Notes: a model not told the origin generated them from the letters alone. A DNA stretch of 64,000 nucleotides from Linepithema humile (GCF_040581485.1 NC_090132.1:3979001-4043000), one strand, 5' to 3'. Shown: positions 11,458 to 25,274, counted from the stretch's first letter. Numbers and translations: made by a program.

Positions 11458-13019
11458 CAGATGTGGGTCAAAATAATTCGGTAGCCGGCCGCGTAACTCA
11501 GTACATCGATATATTATCTTCGAATCGTTTCGTGCCTTTCCCTCCGGATCCCTCTGTCTCCTCCGCGCGTCCGAAGTTCGGTCCACAGCCTCTCTCGTCT
11601 TCACTCCGGTCCGGGCATGTCCGAGGCGAGAAAAAAGGCGTGCAATTATAACCGTGCGAAATTAACGGTAGCAACCTTGTGCTCGTGCGCGATCATCATG
11701 AAATGCACAAACAGTGCTGATAATGATTGTGGTGTACACAAATTTCACAGCCGCTACTTCACAAATTAGAGTAGCAACAGTTAGAACGTTGAATATCACA
11801 ATGTAAGAAAAACTGATGACTGTATTCGGAATACAGCACATCGTGAATAATTAATTTGTAGAATTAGTAGAATTAGTAGAATTTATATTTTCACAGAAAA
11901 AATTTGTTTTCCTAAAAAATAGTTCAACTTAATTCAACTGAATTGAAAGAACTTTGCGTTTGAAGGATATTGTTGAAAAATGATCAATTTTCTTTATTAA
12001 CTGTCAATTTTCAAATTTATGTGTTTTCAAATGCAGGTTAAATTTTTGTATCTTTGCGTAGCGATCAAGCAAAAGTGATTAGATACATCAAATTGTTAAA
12101 TCAAATTGTTAAATGTCTCAAAGTATCAAAGTAATAAAAATTTACAGTAGTATCTTATCTTTTATACATTTAAGCGAACGCTGTTTAGATCTCTTCTTCC
12201 CTTTCACACATTTCACGAGTTTGGGACAAAATTGTCTACAGCGCCGCGTGATTCGCGAGCGATTCGACGAGATCGACTCGAATCGGTTTAGACGTTTGTT
12301 AGATAAAAGCTCTGTTTATTTTTTTTTTAATACGCGAACATACAAATATACCGTACACAAAGTTGCGCCCGAAAATCTCGAAGGCAGGGAATCGAAGGCA
12401 AGGCCAACGACCGAGGCGTTCCAGAATTCGGGTAGAGCTCCTCGTAGCCTAAATCCTAACCGGACTTCTTGGGAACCGCAAGAGCGAGCAAGACTTCCTC
12501 GCGTTCGCTACGGGGAGCTCGCGTTTCACGAGCGTCTAACGACGGAAACTTCGTGGTTTTCGTTTTTCTCCTACTTCTTTCAACAGTTTGTTCTCTCTCG
12601 TGATCTTATTGGACGCTTTGAAGATTAATTATCTCGCTTATTTTCTCTCTTCTCTCACTTTAAGTCCATTTTGCCTCAAGAAGTCATTTTTTGCACACTT
12701 CACGAAGACCAATTTGTGTTCTTCATTACGGTTTGTACGCGGATCGTGTCGTTAATTTTTTGGTGGTGATAAAATTGGAGACGGTTAGCAACAACCTAAC
12801 GGTTTTTAAGAGATGCAAATGATTCTTTTCGATTGCTCATGATTTTTTATATTACTTCCTATCTTGTCTGTTATATCGCTGAGGATGACAAGATTATCGC
12901 CGCATTAATAATTAATTAATGCGTGCGTTGACGATATTCGGTGCGGCTGCACTGATCAGCGACCAAATTTCTCTGTAATACTTAAGCAAAATACATTTTT
13001 TGTTAAATTTTATATCGTA

Positions 13020-13390
13020 ACATTTGGTAAGCCTAGCATTTTAAAATCCACATTTTTTTATTGCTTAGTTTTGAAAACTTACATTTTTAAACAAAAATGT
13101 GGTCCAGAATGTTATATATTTTAAAATGTACATTTTGTATATTATATATGTTTATATATTTTTTAGATTATTTCTTTCTTTAAAATATAAGATTTTAATG
13201 CATTACAGTAAAGAAAATGTGCATTCTAAAGTTCTAAGCCTGCCAAATGATATGATATAAGATTGTAAGGCATTCTAAGATATAAAATAAATATAATGTA
13301 CATTTTATTTATTTTTATACCTTAGAATCTTATATCATTTGATAGGCATAGAACTTTAAAATATACATTTTCTTTAGTACGATGTATTGA
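13020..13390. repeat. Foldback (MITE-like) inverted-repeat element
   Basis: The segment 13198-13274 is an imperfect inverted copy of about 13315-13387. The centre (around 13292, AATGTACATT) is self-complementary, so nearly 190 bp could fold into one long hairpin. A further related copy lies at 13020-13057. No coding capacity. This is the structure of a non-autonomous foldback or miniature inverted-repeat transposable element; the family is not recognised. Confidence 0.5.
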
Positions 13391-13930
13391 AATGCAACTT
13401 CTAGTAAAACAAACAAAATCGATAAGTTTTATTATTTTTATGAATGCGAGTGGTAATAAGACATAATTAAGATACGCGATTATATTGTATTAATTAACAT
13501 GCATTATGATATGAAATAATGCAATTAAATAACAAAATTTTTTTATTAAAATAGAATCTGCTAAAAGTATCTTTTTAAAAGTTATTTATCTTTTTATTTT
13601 TTGTTGAGTTTTATATCTTTTATATCTTACTTTCTTATATAGTTTCTTTTTTTTATTAAAATTTTTCTTCCTCTTTCATTGACAGGAGAAATTGATCTTA
13701 AACCTTCCATTTTAGATTCTAAAACTTTAAATCATATCTTATCAAATATTTTATAAATACCAATTAGGCGATTATTTAAATTTTGTATAGTTGTTTAGTA
13801 TCACGGAGAACAATCTCTATTGAATATGTTCGCGTGAGCGAAGGAGCGTAAAGAGCTAAGTCTTAAAGAGAAGTCAAGAGTCGCTGGGATCATTGTTGTG
13901 CAGGGCAGTGAATTCAGCTCAGTGCCGCCG

Positions 13931-14111
13931 CACGTGACTTGTCTAATGAGCGATTGGGCGAATGCCGTGGCGCAAGAAACGTGAGAGATTTCTAACGATC
14001 GTCGGTCGCATTAGCAGTTCCTTGCTCCCGGCGCAAACTGAGAACCAAGCGATAGTCACTAACGATCTCCTCGCGCGAAATCTCCCGCGAATTCACGTGC
14101 TATTCCACGTG
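13931..14111. promoter_or_regulatory. Cluster of three CACGTG E-boxes
   Basis: CACGTG occurs at 13931-13936, 14094-14099 and 14106-14111, the last two 12 bp apart, inside a GC-richer island. CACGTG is bound by bHLH proteins such as Clock/Cycle and Met/Taiman (established). Many other single copies occur in this window, so function is uncertain. Confidence 0.25.
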
Positions 14112-14320
14112 GTTGTAGGTCAACGATCCGCGGTCTCTTTTCCCCATGGGAGCATTTAGCGTGTTCTTATCCCGTTGCTTCTAATACTTGAAAATGCAAA
14201 TATGATCATTTCTTGAGAAATAAACGTATTGTCGGATCCTGACGCACGGACTTTCAGAACTAGCGTTTGTTGCTCACATGAGATTGCGCGCCGTTTATAA
14301 CATTATTGGACTGTACAATT

Positions 14321-14507
14321 AATAATAATTGATTTGAATGATATGAGATGATGAATAATAATTGATTTGAAAATTGTCATGTAATTTTGCATATATCAAC
14401 ATCTGAGTTAAAAGAATTTGAAAATTTTTAATTACAACAAAATATGCTGTACGTTCATATAGTAACTTTAATTATCGCTATTATAGTAACTTTAAGTTAT
14501 CGCTATT
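14321..14507. repeat. Two short direct repeats
   Basis: AATAATAATTGATTTGA occurs at 14321-14337 and again around 14354-14370. A unit of about 24 bp (ATAGTAACTTTAATTATCGC) is repeated in tandem at 14459-14507. Local duplications in AT-rich sequence. Confidence 0.5.
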
Positions 14508-15469
14508 CAAAAATGTTAAAAAATTGTGCTAAAGTTTGGTGGCCCGTTTTTTTTGCGAGTGAGTGTATATTTATGAATTATAAATTTTATTTTATTTATT
14601 TCTATGTGCCATATTTTTAACAGCATTACAAGTATAGCGTTCATTAACGTCACAATAAGCCAAAAATGAGGATTATTTCGTATGGTTATGATATTTTATT
14701 ATTTGTTGTTTTGAAAAGAGTATGTTGCAACTTCTTCTGTAGTTGTTGTAGTCCGCTCATTGAAGTCGCTCAATATCATATACGTAACCGGTCTTCACTT
14801 GGGAAGTCATGAAATTTCACTTGCACAACGTTCATTTACTTCTTTTTTATTTTTTTTCTTCTGCGAAAGTCTTGACTTGCTCGAATTACGCCGGTTTAAC
14901 AACATAAATATACGTTGCATCTTTGCCAGAAATGTAAAAGCAACTTCTTCAAACAAGTTTTATAAATACTCTAGCTTTCGTAAATAAATGATAGGGATAA
15001 GAGAAGTGCGGCCAAAAACATATTGCATTTCAACATGCTTATCTTTTCTTTCCCGATATTTCTTTATTTTCGCAGGTGCGAATATTAATTGCTTAAACTT
15101 GAAAAGATTACAAAGTTTTTGACAAAAGAAAACACTTTGTAATTCATTTTCAATAGTTTTAATCATTAACATACAACGAAATCGAATTGATAGCACAGCA
15201 TAGGTATCTCGATATTATTAAATGTATAAATGGGAATATCATAAACACTCTAGAGAGTTACATCAGTGATCGAAATATTTGTCAATACAAAAAAAATAAA
15301 GAATCTTTCGCACGAACATTCAGCGTTGTCCTCGCAGCTCACAATTTTATTTTAGTTTTATAAAAAGTTTCGCTTCTCATTTAATACATTATTTGTAAAA
15401 AAGTATAATTAAGCTTATAAGAAAAATAGATAAATTTTTATATATTTTAACAGATTATATTTTTTACAG

Positions 15470-15614
15470 GATGCAAAGATTACTGTCTAGAGTTCCGAGA
15501 AATACAAGAGACACATCTTCTGTTACTACAACCACCCCGCTTTATCGCATCCATTACAAAAGGAGCTTACGAATGATGGATCTGAGGTGCAGTGGACGGA
15601 AGTGAAGTGCGAAG
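15470..15614 (+). other. Candidate internal exon, probably non-coding
   Basis: A 145-bp segment is preceded by a pyrimidine tract and acceptor (ATATTTTTTACAG) and ends at a consensus donor (GCGAAG|GTAAGA). Its base composition is clearly less AT-rich than the flanks, as in exons. None of the three frames stays open throughout: the frame starting MQRLLSRVPRN ends at TGA inside the exon. It could be an exon of a long non-coding RNA or a 5' UTR exon of CYP306A1, 20 kb downstream on the same strand. No transcript evidence is available here. Confidence 0.35.
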
Positions 15615-16616
15615 GTAAGATAGAGAGATATTTTTAGCGGCGCAACAGTTGACCTCTTTATCCTGCTTTACGATCCTCGACGCGCTCGTCACTTCTGCAA
15701 CGCGATTTCCTTTCTTCCCTTCGGGCCTGATCACCAAATAAAACCGATGGCTCTGAATGAGGTGCCTTGTCGATCACTCGCCTTGTCGACATGCTTGCCT
15801 ACTCGACACGCTTCCACCAAACGACGCGCCACTTATAGCGAGGCAAATTTGCAAAATTGAAGGTCTTAATCGGATAAATTGCTTTTTTTTTCATAAACAG
15901 ACAGATTGAATTATCTTATTAAAAATATAATGAAACGAGAAGAATAGAATCAAAAATGAATTTAGCTAGATAAAAGTACTTTCCTTTTATCTTTTTATGA
16001 AATTCACGGGCGGAAAAAAGATTTAGATAAATCTTAAAGTACCTAGTTGTTTACTTTTCTTTAAAAAGAAGCAATCCATGATTTTTGCTGTCGCTGTTCA
16101 TTAATTTGCACGCGATAACTACGTCTCGTTGAAATCAGAGGATTTATTGTAACTAGAGAAAAATGAAGTGAATTTTAAGCACTGAAACATTTATCTCATA
16201 TCTAATTAGATTATCTAACAGAAACACGCTTATTTATTGATTAGTTTGCAAGACTAGCAAGACCAATGCGAATGCATGCTGACATTAATAACTGTCCACT
16301 TTCGCGGGACGTGTTGGGGGCGCGAGCGCGAATGATGCCAGCGCCTTTAATTTCGCGTTTTCTACAATCATTGTTCGTCCATTTTAGCGACCGGCGTTGA
16401 TCGGTTCGGCGGTGGTCCCAGGCACAGATGAAAGCCGAAATCGTAAAGGAGATGTTTCCGCACCGCGTATCTCCGGCAGGCTCGGTTCTGGGTTCCCCGT
16501 GAACCACTGACCCACTGGGACCACTCCGGACCATCGGGACCAACAATATATTTCGGTAGTGAGTAAACTCGGCGAACAGCGCGAACGTCCACGGTTCATC
16601 GACCCTGGTTATAATA

Positions 16617-16762
16617 CTTCTCTCTCTCTCGTCCCTTCTGTCTCCCTCTCCCTCCCGTCCTCTCTCTCCGTTTCGCCCTCTTTTGCGCTCTTTGCCTCCC
16701 TCTTTCTCTCCTTTTTTTTTTCTGTCGCCCTCCTGCCGAGTTCTCTCTATCCCTCCTCCCGT
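16617..16762. repeat. Polypyrimidine (CT-rich) low-complexity tract
   Basis: About 145 bp consisting almost only of C and T on the plus strand, with runs such as CTCTCTCTCTC and TTTTTTTTTT. It produces overlapping artificial reading frames (Ser/Leu/Pro on +, Glu/Arg/Gly on -). Confidence 0.7.
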
Positions 16763-17359
16763 CGTCGTCAATGGCGCCCGCGGCTTTTAATGCGATCATA
16801 TCCGCTATCGCGAAGGACCACCGCGCACTCACCGTTTCGCTATGTGCGCTCGCTCCGCTCTGTCGTTGAAGAACACGAGGCGAAGCGGTCGAGTTGATTC
16901 ACGCGCACCGATGCTATCGCGGTTAACGATTTGACTCGTGCCCTTCGGCCGGGAATCGCAATAGATATTTGCGATTATTGATACAAATACAAATTTATGT
17001 CTACTTTCGAAAAGTTACGAAAATCCATTCCAGGAGGGTGAAAGAAATATTGGAGCTAAAAGCTATATTTATTTCTCTCGTCACAATTGTCAGCGTGCGA
17101 AAGTTACAAAATTATATTATGCAACTTTGTCTCCATAATTGAATGATGTAAAATCTTAACGGATCAAAACTTTTTTAATCAAGATCCACGACGGCTTTTG
17201 CGTGTATAACAAGATATTATTTTTCAATAACAAATGTTTCTCCGACACTTTTATGCCAAATATTGTTTCATTAAATTTTTCTCATTAAAAAATCTAATTA
17301 ACGAGAGGGTGGCCCAACGACAGATGCAACGCCGCAATTAATATTAATGTGATGTAGAT

Positions 17360-17990
17360 GGATGTTAGTACGCACGCACGAGCACGTGACCGATGGGCCG
17401 TTATCTAGCAGCCGTTATCCGCGTGAGGCCCTCCACTTTGTGGAACGGCCCGAGATCACTGCGGCATTAAATCTTCTCTTCCTCCCTTCTCTCCTCCGTT
17501 CTTCAGTTTCTTTCTCTCTGTCCTTTTGTCCGTCCTCTTCTGGCAGGGCCCTATCGTTCTCTTTCTCTCTTTTCGCCGGCCTCCTCTTCGCCTCGTCCTC
17601 TCTCGCAGCGTTCGAGCAACGAGCTTCGCGTTCTCGAGTCGGTCATACACCTGTGAGAGTGAAAGTGTCCTCCGTCCTGCCCCCTTTCCTCCCTCCTCCT
17701 CCTCTCCGTTCATCATGCCGCCACCTTCGGCGACCACCACCTTCCGCGGCACCTCCAACGACGCGGTGCGCCATCCACGCTACCTATCCTCCACCGCGCA
17801 CGACCATCAAGTTCCTCAGCCAACGACTCGTCCTGTTGCGCCGCGCCGCGTTAGCCCCCCGCGTGCAACGAGACGGTTTCTTTCCGCGGATTTCTTCTTT
17901 TTGCGAGACGCGAAACGGCCTCGCCCGCGGCGAACTTTTCCGATTGTGATCAGTTACCTCTCGCGATGGTTCGATGCACCGTGTTAGAGT
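17360..17990. other. CpG-rich island with chance reading frames
   Basis: GC-rich block of 630 bp in AT-rich surroundings. Two overlapping plus-strand frames (195 and 153 codons) and a minus-strand frame are open at the same time, and all encode low-complexity Ser/Pro/Arg/Leu sequence. No known domain is visible. A promoter or enhancer island is more likely than a gene. Confidence 0.4.
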
Positions 17991-20900
17991 ATTTAATATT
18001 TAACGAGTCGAGAAACATGTCTTTAAGAGAACGCTTTGTTTTAAGAAACAAAAATCTAGCGGACTCTCTGAGAAGATTGTTTACTGTAATAAAGTTTTTT
18101 TTCTAATTTTACCTAAGAGATATAAAAATTTATCAAGTTACATAGTTGATTCGATTCGAATTTATCTTGAAAGTGAGATACTTATTCATATTTGAATGAA
18201 AATTTATCAAATTTTCTCCAAAATTAAAGGACTATTTATTGAAAACATTTTTGTAAATTAATCCCCGTCTAATAAAATATGAATTTGAATTTATCATAAT
18301 TTATCTTACGACAATGAAAACTTAAACTTAATTGTATATTTGGCTGCAATTTAAGTTTCGTTCAGATTTATGAATTGTAGAGTCATTGACATTTTTAACA
18401 GCAATTAGTCTTTCATGATAAAACCACAATATTTTCTGCCAGACTGTTTCATATTTCTGCATATAATATCACGGAAAAGTTATGCAATTTTACGCGAGAG
18501 AAATTTGTGCGAAACGCTTACTATTTTTGGCGTTGCATTTATTCTATTTCTTCTATCTGTTTCGTTACATAGAAGATATGTCAAAGGGCGAAAAGAGGGG
18601 CTGTACTTCATTTATCTATAGTTATATTTTTCAAAGTGCGATTAATACATATTAATGATAAAGAAGGATAAACTTGTCTTATTAGTGCAGTCCAATTAAT
18701 GCAAGCCGAACACCGCTTAAAAAAAGTTAAGTAGCGGATATCATTGGGTTTTCTAGAGAATAGTAAGCATGCAGTAAATTTCCATCGTAAATTTGGAGTT
18801 ATTAGCGACACTTTAATTGGAGAACATATCAAAGATTAAGAATATCGAAAAGCCTTGTGCATATTCGAAGCACATCTACAGTGCTTCAGTTCGAAGTGAC
18901 ATCTAAAGGTGTTTCACAATCAGACAACATGAATATGTCACATTGCTTAATGTGTTGTTGCTGCTACACATGATCTCTTGCTTATAAATCTCAGAATATC
19001 GGTGTAAAATGCTAGAAAAAATAGAGAAAGATATACAATAGCAATGAGAGACATATTTGAACATATTGAGAACCTCTGATGAATCGCTGACCATGGAGCA
19101 ATGGATAATTCTTCGACTGCTCATTCATTATCATAAATTCGCATTAGAAATTTCGTTAATAGAGACTCGAGCATGATGATGAGTCGGGAAAGCTTCGACT
19201 TTCGAGTACATCGACCCCTGGTAACCCGGAGCAATCGGCCAAACGTCTCGCTCATCCTTTCTACTGAGATCCGAATCATGATTTTACAAAGTCGTGCAAA
19301 AATGTAACTTCTAACTTTCCAACTTTTAATTTTGAACTGAGCAATCGCGCGGATGCACAGTATATATTGACTAAAATTTTTATTTTAAGCTATGAATTGG
19401 CGATTTATTTCTACGATAAGCAATAATAAATTTATAATATAAATTTTTGGCACTCGAGAAAGTGATAAAAAATATACATAATATGTAATAAAATTTGACA
19501 GAGTGAATTCTTAATATTTTTGTGACTTTCAAATATACATATTTTTCACAATTAAATTAAAATATGACCTACTTTAAAAAATTGCATTTTAGAAAATAAA
19601 TTCAAATTTTATTGATTTTAATTACCAATGTTTAATATTGTTTATGTAGATAAGTTGGAGATAATTATTATATATATTTTTAAATATATATCTTAAAATA
19701 TATATTTTTGTATGAAAGAGATATGTACAGATGATGTTATTAATCAAATTCAAGAAACTTCTTAGAGCCACTCATGCAACAAATGTATCAAATACATCGC
19801 ACACTTAAATTCAATCTTTTATACATTTTTCAATGAGAAATTTCTCATTTGTTACTTTGTTGTTTCAATTTTTGTCTTCTCGTCACGTATGACGTTGCCC
19901 AATTTGTAACATTGAGCATCGCTGCTTTCGATGATCCGGTATTCTTTCACGGTCGATTTCACGTGTTCGTCGCACCTCTCGATTCGAGATTCAAGATTCC
20001 AGATGCCACAATGAAGAAACTTTCTTTCCACGGTCAGCACTCACCGTGCAGTGCACAAAAATATTCGCGAATTATTGAATCGCATCTCTCCAAAATCCAT
20101 TCCGTGATTCATCAGTCTCTTTGATCACGTTCTCTTTGGGTGCTCGAAAGATTTCATTTCCTGCAAACTAACATTAGCTTAAATATTTAAATTTCAGTAA
20201 TTATCGGTCAAATGTCACTTTTTCATCTCGAAATCGTGTTTGAGCGACTTCCAATTGGAATAAAATCTTTTGAATAAAAGCTTATTTTAATTTCACATAG
20301 ATTGTAGATCTGTGAAGACACTTTATAAGCTGTCTTAATCTTTACTGAATTGAGAACTCGCAGAATAACTGATGCGGTTGCATTTTTATAAATTGAAGAA
20401 ATGAAAGAACCGCAAGATTAATTTTTCTAGCAATTAAAATATTTAAAGCACAAAAAGAACTCGTAATTGTGCGGTAAAGTTTGAAGAGAAAAAACGGGGT
20501 GCGCAGACGATTCGCAGTCGCGACGGCTGGCAGCATCGCGGCGGGGGCGTCTGAAAGCGCGTCACACGTTTCGGGTGTCGTAACAGAATTTTATAATTCC
20601 GTCGCGCTGCTTTGCCTACCGCGGGGCCAGGTCGACGACCGACCCGCTGTATGTTTTAATCGGGGTACAAACACGGTCGTAAGAGACGACCAGTCGGCCG
20701 GACATACGCGTACGTACTTACGTACCGATCGTAGTCTCTCCACTCGGCCGACTCTCTCGATCGCAAGGCGAGAGCGTGAGCGCAATAACGAGCAACGCCC
20801 CGGAGCGTAGATCGTGCTCTCCACGGCAGTTAAAACGGACAAATCGGCGATTTGGTGGGATAGGCCCTGGTCCGCTCTCTAAAACTAACCGGTCGAAAGG

Positions 20901-23900
20901 AAAAAAAGAAACAGTTACGCAGAAGAAGGAAAGACGAAGCTACACATGTGTAAATAATGGACGTGTAAAATGAACTCGATGGCTCGATTACTTTGTTCAC
21001 GAGACCCTAATATACAACATTATCCCCCGTGCTTTCTTTGAAATGTCTAGGCATTTAATTTTTATCATACCGTGAAGAGCAACTGATTTCATCGATTTTC
21101 TCGCAGATTCCGTGAGATATGTCGAAATCGAGATAACGAATGCCGAGCATAGTTTATTAGAAGAGTACATAGAGATGCTTGTGATGCGCTCTTCTGTATT
21201 TCTCTCTCTCTCTCGCTCACATTTACATAATATAGCTGAAAAAATATCGCTACAATTTTTCGGAACGGAATCTTACACAATTTTCTGCCGTGTCGATTAA
21301 GTAACAAAACCGATTCAATCGCGATCATGCCACAAAGATGTTGATAAAGAGTGACTCACAGCCTCCTCGATCTCGTATACGTCGTGGTTTGCGCGCTTTC
21401 AAGCCGCCTCGTTATACTTTAATTATGCGTCGCCGTAATTACTCCGAGTCGCAGGGCCATTTTAGTTTCTCACGGCAGCGGAATTTATGATGCTGCCTAG
21501 TCAGAATTTATAATGATCGGCAATTGGGTCCCTTTAATGACAGATCAAACGAAATCGTTCGCGCCGGACGGCCTCGAGGGAAGGCGTTGACATAGAAACT
21601 CCGACTGTTTTCATTTACATCGAGAGGAAAGTGCGCCCGCGGACGCACGGCTTCGCATGATCGTTTTTCTTACGAGCCGCGACGTCAGTATCGTCCCAAT
21701 TATTGCTCGTGCGCGATAACAGCGATGTATGTAACGCGAAATTTTTTTTACTCATTTCGAAGCACTATCGAGCGCGGTCTTTTATTTGCGATCTTACTTA
21801 CGACGTCGCCTATTGCGGCTCACTTTGCACACGCATGCAACCGACACGCATTTTCGCAGCGCGCGACATATTGACTAGTCATAGGCGCAATCGGTTTCAC
21901 GCGTGACACTATTTATGACTTAGTTAGTACGCATTTTGCGTACTCTAAGCGAGAATAACGCGCAGAAGAGCCGCTAGAAGAGCTAACAATGTCCCGTGAT
22001 CGGTCTTCTCGTTGGTCTCGTAGAAATATATATATTTTCGCAGAGGCTGATTTATCCTAGAAAGATAAGAAAGACTCAAGTTTTTTATTTCTTTTTAATC
22101 TTGCAATATTTCATATAATGTTTTATTAGCAATTATTTATATTATCACTAATATAAAGATTGATTTTAATTCTTTCATACATATGCACATTTAATAAAGA
22201 TAAAGATATATCGTTTGTAATAGTCTAAAATAATTTTTAATTAAATTAATGCCGAATATAGTTTCAATATTCTTAAAAAATATTGAATTGTATTTTTACA
22301 ACAATATGTAAAAAATGTTACTGCTTAATACGTGATACAGATTATATTTTGAGACTTTTCGCAAACCTATCGATTCAAAGATGACACACTTGAATATTAC
22401 ATAGTATTTTCGAGTTTCGTTCTATAGCGGTTTTGCAAGCGGTTTTTGACCTCTTGTCAAGCCGTCCCGCCGAAACTAATTTTTACCGGTTTCCTCCGCG
22501 CTCTCGCGCATATATCGCACTTTTACGAGGTTTCGTGCTTTCGGTACGATATGGCACCCGACGATTCCTCGCGTGCAGCTTACGAAACGCATGCACGGAG
22601 CGCGATGCTCGCACACACTCGCAAGCAGGCAGAAACAGTAAACCCAGAAACGCGCCGGGGCCAGTATGCCTGTCTTCTTTTACGGGGCAACGAACTCCGC
22701 TCTCACACGGCATCGGCATTGCGGATGTCACTTGCTACGGCACTGGCCGAACCACTCGGAGAAACCGATCGATCGAGGTCCGATTCATTTTTTCTCCTCG
22801 AATGGACCGGGAGGACGCGCGTTTCTTTCTGCGACTCCTCGAGCCGCGATCGTAATCGACGTCGTCGTCGCGATCCGATCTTATTACAATTCGATGGGCG
22901 AAGATCGTCTTCAAGAATATTCACAATTTTTTTCATTGGATAAACTTGTCTTTTGTTATCCTCGATAATCCGATCATTTTCTTCTACACAAGAAATTATC
23001 ACTTGCCGATAAAAATGTAACATTTAACATTAAAATAATTTTTTATCACAGCAAAGTTCGGCGTCAATTCGTGGAAAAAGTTGTCTGCAATGATTGAAAA
23101 TTTTATCCGCATTATTGTTGCGGCCTGTTTTGGTGTCAACGTTCCGAAAAGCAGTACGCGTAACGTGACGATGATTGTTTTATACGAGGGGAAAGCTTCA
23201 TGCGAGAGTAACAAACCAGCTTGCACATTCCATGCTGCAAGAAGGGATATCACGCTCACCCTGTTTGTGTCCGATAGGCAGCAGCTCCAGGTAGATAAAC
23301 GGCTTTAATGCTGCTGATAAGACACGATTCTGCAGTCAGAACCTTAGCGCGTTGCGTTCATCTGAGAAGCTTGAAGAACGCGATAAATAAACATTAGATT
23401 CAAAAATTAAGCTTACGCGTAAATGAAACTTGCGTCAATATTTAATCAATTTCCGCTATATTAATAGGCTACTTACGTATGATGTGAAGAATTGAGTGGA
23501 GATTTTGGCTGTAAAATACGATACATTTTCAAAATGAAACTTATCTGTTTTTATAAGAGATATTGTGCGCGGAGCATTTGTGCTTGGACAATACTTCGGA
23601 ATAAATCGTACACTAAAGAAAGAAAAGTTTTACGCTTTTCAAAGATGTTTAAGTACAGTTAACTAGAATATATCTCTCGTTCGAAAGTAATATTGTACAT
23701 TTAAATACTTTATATCGGTTCATTAATTCGCTAATGAATAAAAAAGCTGTAGATATAAATGTCAAGAAATTATCGGACTGTATATTTAACAAGAACGATA
23801 ATAATTTCTTCGATTTAAAATTTTATTTAAAAATAGCTATATTTATTGGCAATAAAATGCAACTCATAAACAACTGTTCGGTCAATTAGCATGATATCCT

Positions 23901-25236
23901 TCTGCATCGATAAAGTTCCGTAACGTTGCTTACGTAATTATGCGTCTCTTCAAAATAGAATACAGTTATCGATACGTCATCTCCAGTAAAAGCTAAGCGA
24001 TACATCCAGTTTAATAGATATAGTATGCGGACAATACGACGATTGATAACTTGGGCGATTTTCATCTCTCGCGCATATTCGAAGTAAGCCGGAAATAAGT
24101 TTCTCGTGTTTTTCAGTTTGCCCTGGTCGCGGTGCCGATATAATTTTACGTAATAAATCGTCAGCTGGTTATATATCTCTAATTATCGTAGCTTTGGGGA
24201 ATGTTTTTCCTCTCTCTCTCGCTCTCCTGCCGTACGCAAGATACCGGACGGTACAATGACGTGGGCCCCGACGTACAGGAGTCGTGAAAATAGCATATTA
24301 ACGAAATTAGCATAAGAGGAGAAAGTCGCGGTCGTCGGCCGCACGACCACATTCGCGCGAGTGCCGAATCTGCAAATTCCCATGCGAACGACTCTCGCAG
24401 GAAAGAGATAAAAAGTTGGCGCGCATAACTCGTGCGAAATCCCCGACTGACCGACCAGCGGATTCGTAATTGCCACTGTCCCTTCCGATGCTCAGTCGAA
24501 AGACTCAGTCTGGTTTATTTGCAGTTTTACTCGCATATGAAACTCAGCGGGCTGTAAAATCTTTAGGACACCTGCGATGATTCTTATTTAAAGTGCTGCT
24601 ACTTTCGTTATCAATGGAAATTTCTAATTTGTCTTTATTTTTATATTACTATATTTTCAAGCTAATTCCGCTTTAAGCTTTTAGAGATTTATACTTTATA
24701 TAATCGCATGATCAACGCGTAGAAGAGGATTTTTCAATTATCTTCTATTATTCTATTCAAATAATTTTTGATATTTTGAGGAAGAATCTATAGAGAAACA
24801 AACAAACAAACTTTATTATTATATCATTGAACGCGTGATTTCTTCGTGAAAATAATAATCTGCTCATCGGGATTTCTGCAACACCGTCGCGGCAAAATAT
24901 TTGCCCACTCAAATTAAGGCGAAGTTTGTCCACAAGAAGTCGTCGACGCCAAGCCATATGAAATGTAACGTCGCGATGCGCGATGGAGTGATGTGCAAAG
25001 ACGCACTTGCATAAGTGCAACGGCTGAGACGCGACGGCGTTTATTTTGCAGCGAGGTGTCCACCGTCGTGCAAACACTTTAAGTAGGCACAAATATCTAG
25101 CTGGCGAACAGGGAAGGTCGTTGAACCCGAGGAGGGGAGCGTCGATCAGCTGGTCGCCGGCTACGTGCGCACACATCGCGAAGATCGATGGTTTTCGACG
25201 ACCCAATTTCCTGGCTGTCACGCGGGTGGGAATGAC

Positions 25237-25274
25237 GGGGGGGGGGCGGGAAGGGGCGGACGGGGGACAGGGGG
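25237..25274 (+). other. Putative G-quadruplex tract
   Basis: Five G-runs (10, 3, 4, 5 and 5 G) are separated by loops of 1-5 bases, so the tract fits the G3+N1-7 rule. GCGGGTGGG just upstream adds one more run. It is the densest G-tract in the window. Confidence 0.6.

Larger units (their letters stand above)
10386..15469. other. Gene-free region, part 1 (upstream of astacin B)
   Basis: No protein-coding gene recognised. AT-rich DNA with islands richer in GC at about 11380-11660, 12230-12570 and 13830-14160. Contains a cluster of stem-loops (11360-11457), a foldback element (13020-13390), a group of CACGTG motifs (13931-14111) and short direct repeats (14321-14507). A 171-codon reading frame at 12113-12628 matches no family I know and looks like chance. 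Confidence 0.5.

Noticed and set aside
12113..12628. 171-codon plus-strand reading frame
   Set aside because: No recognisable domain, mixed AT-rich and GC-rich halves with different composition, and no promoter or splice context. Likely chance.
17362..17987. 195- and 153-codon overlapping frames
   Set aside because: Open in several frames and both strands because of CT/CpG-rich composition; low-complexity Ser/Pro/Arg/Leu products.
22433..22943. 140- and 165-codon frames in a GC-rich island
   Set aside because: Overlapping frames open at the same time with Arg/Ser-rich products and no family resemblance.
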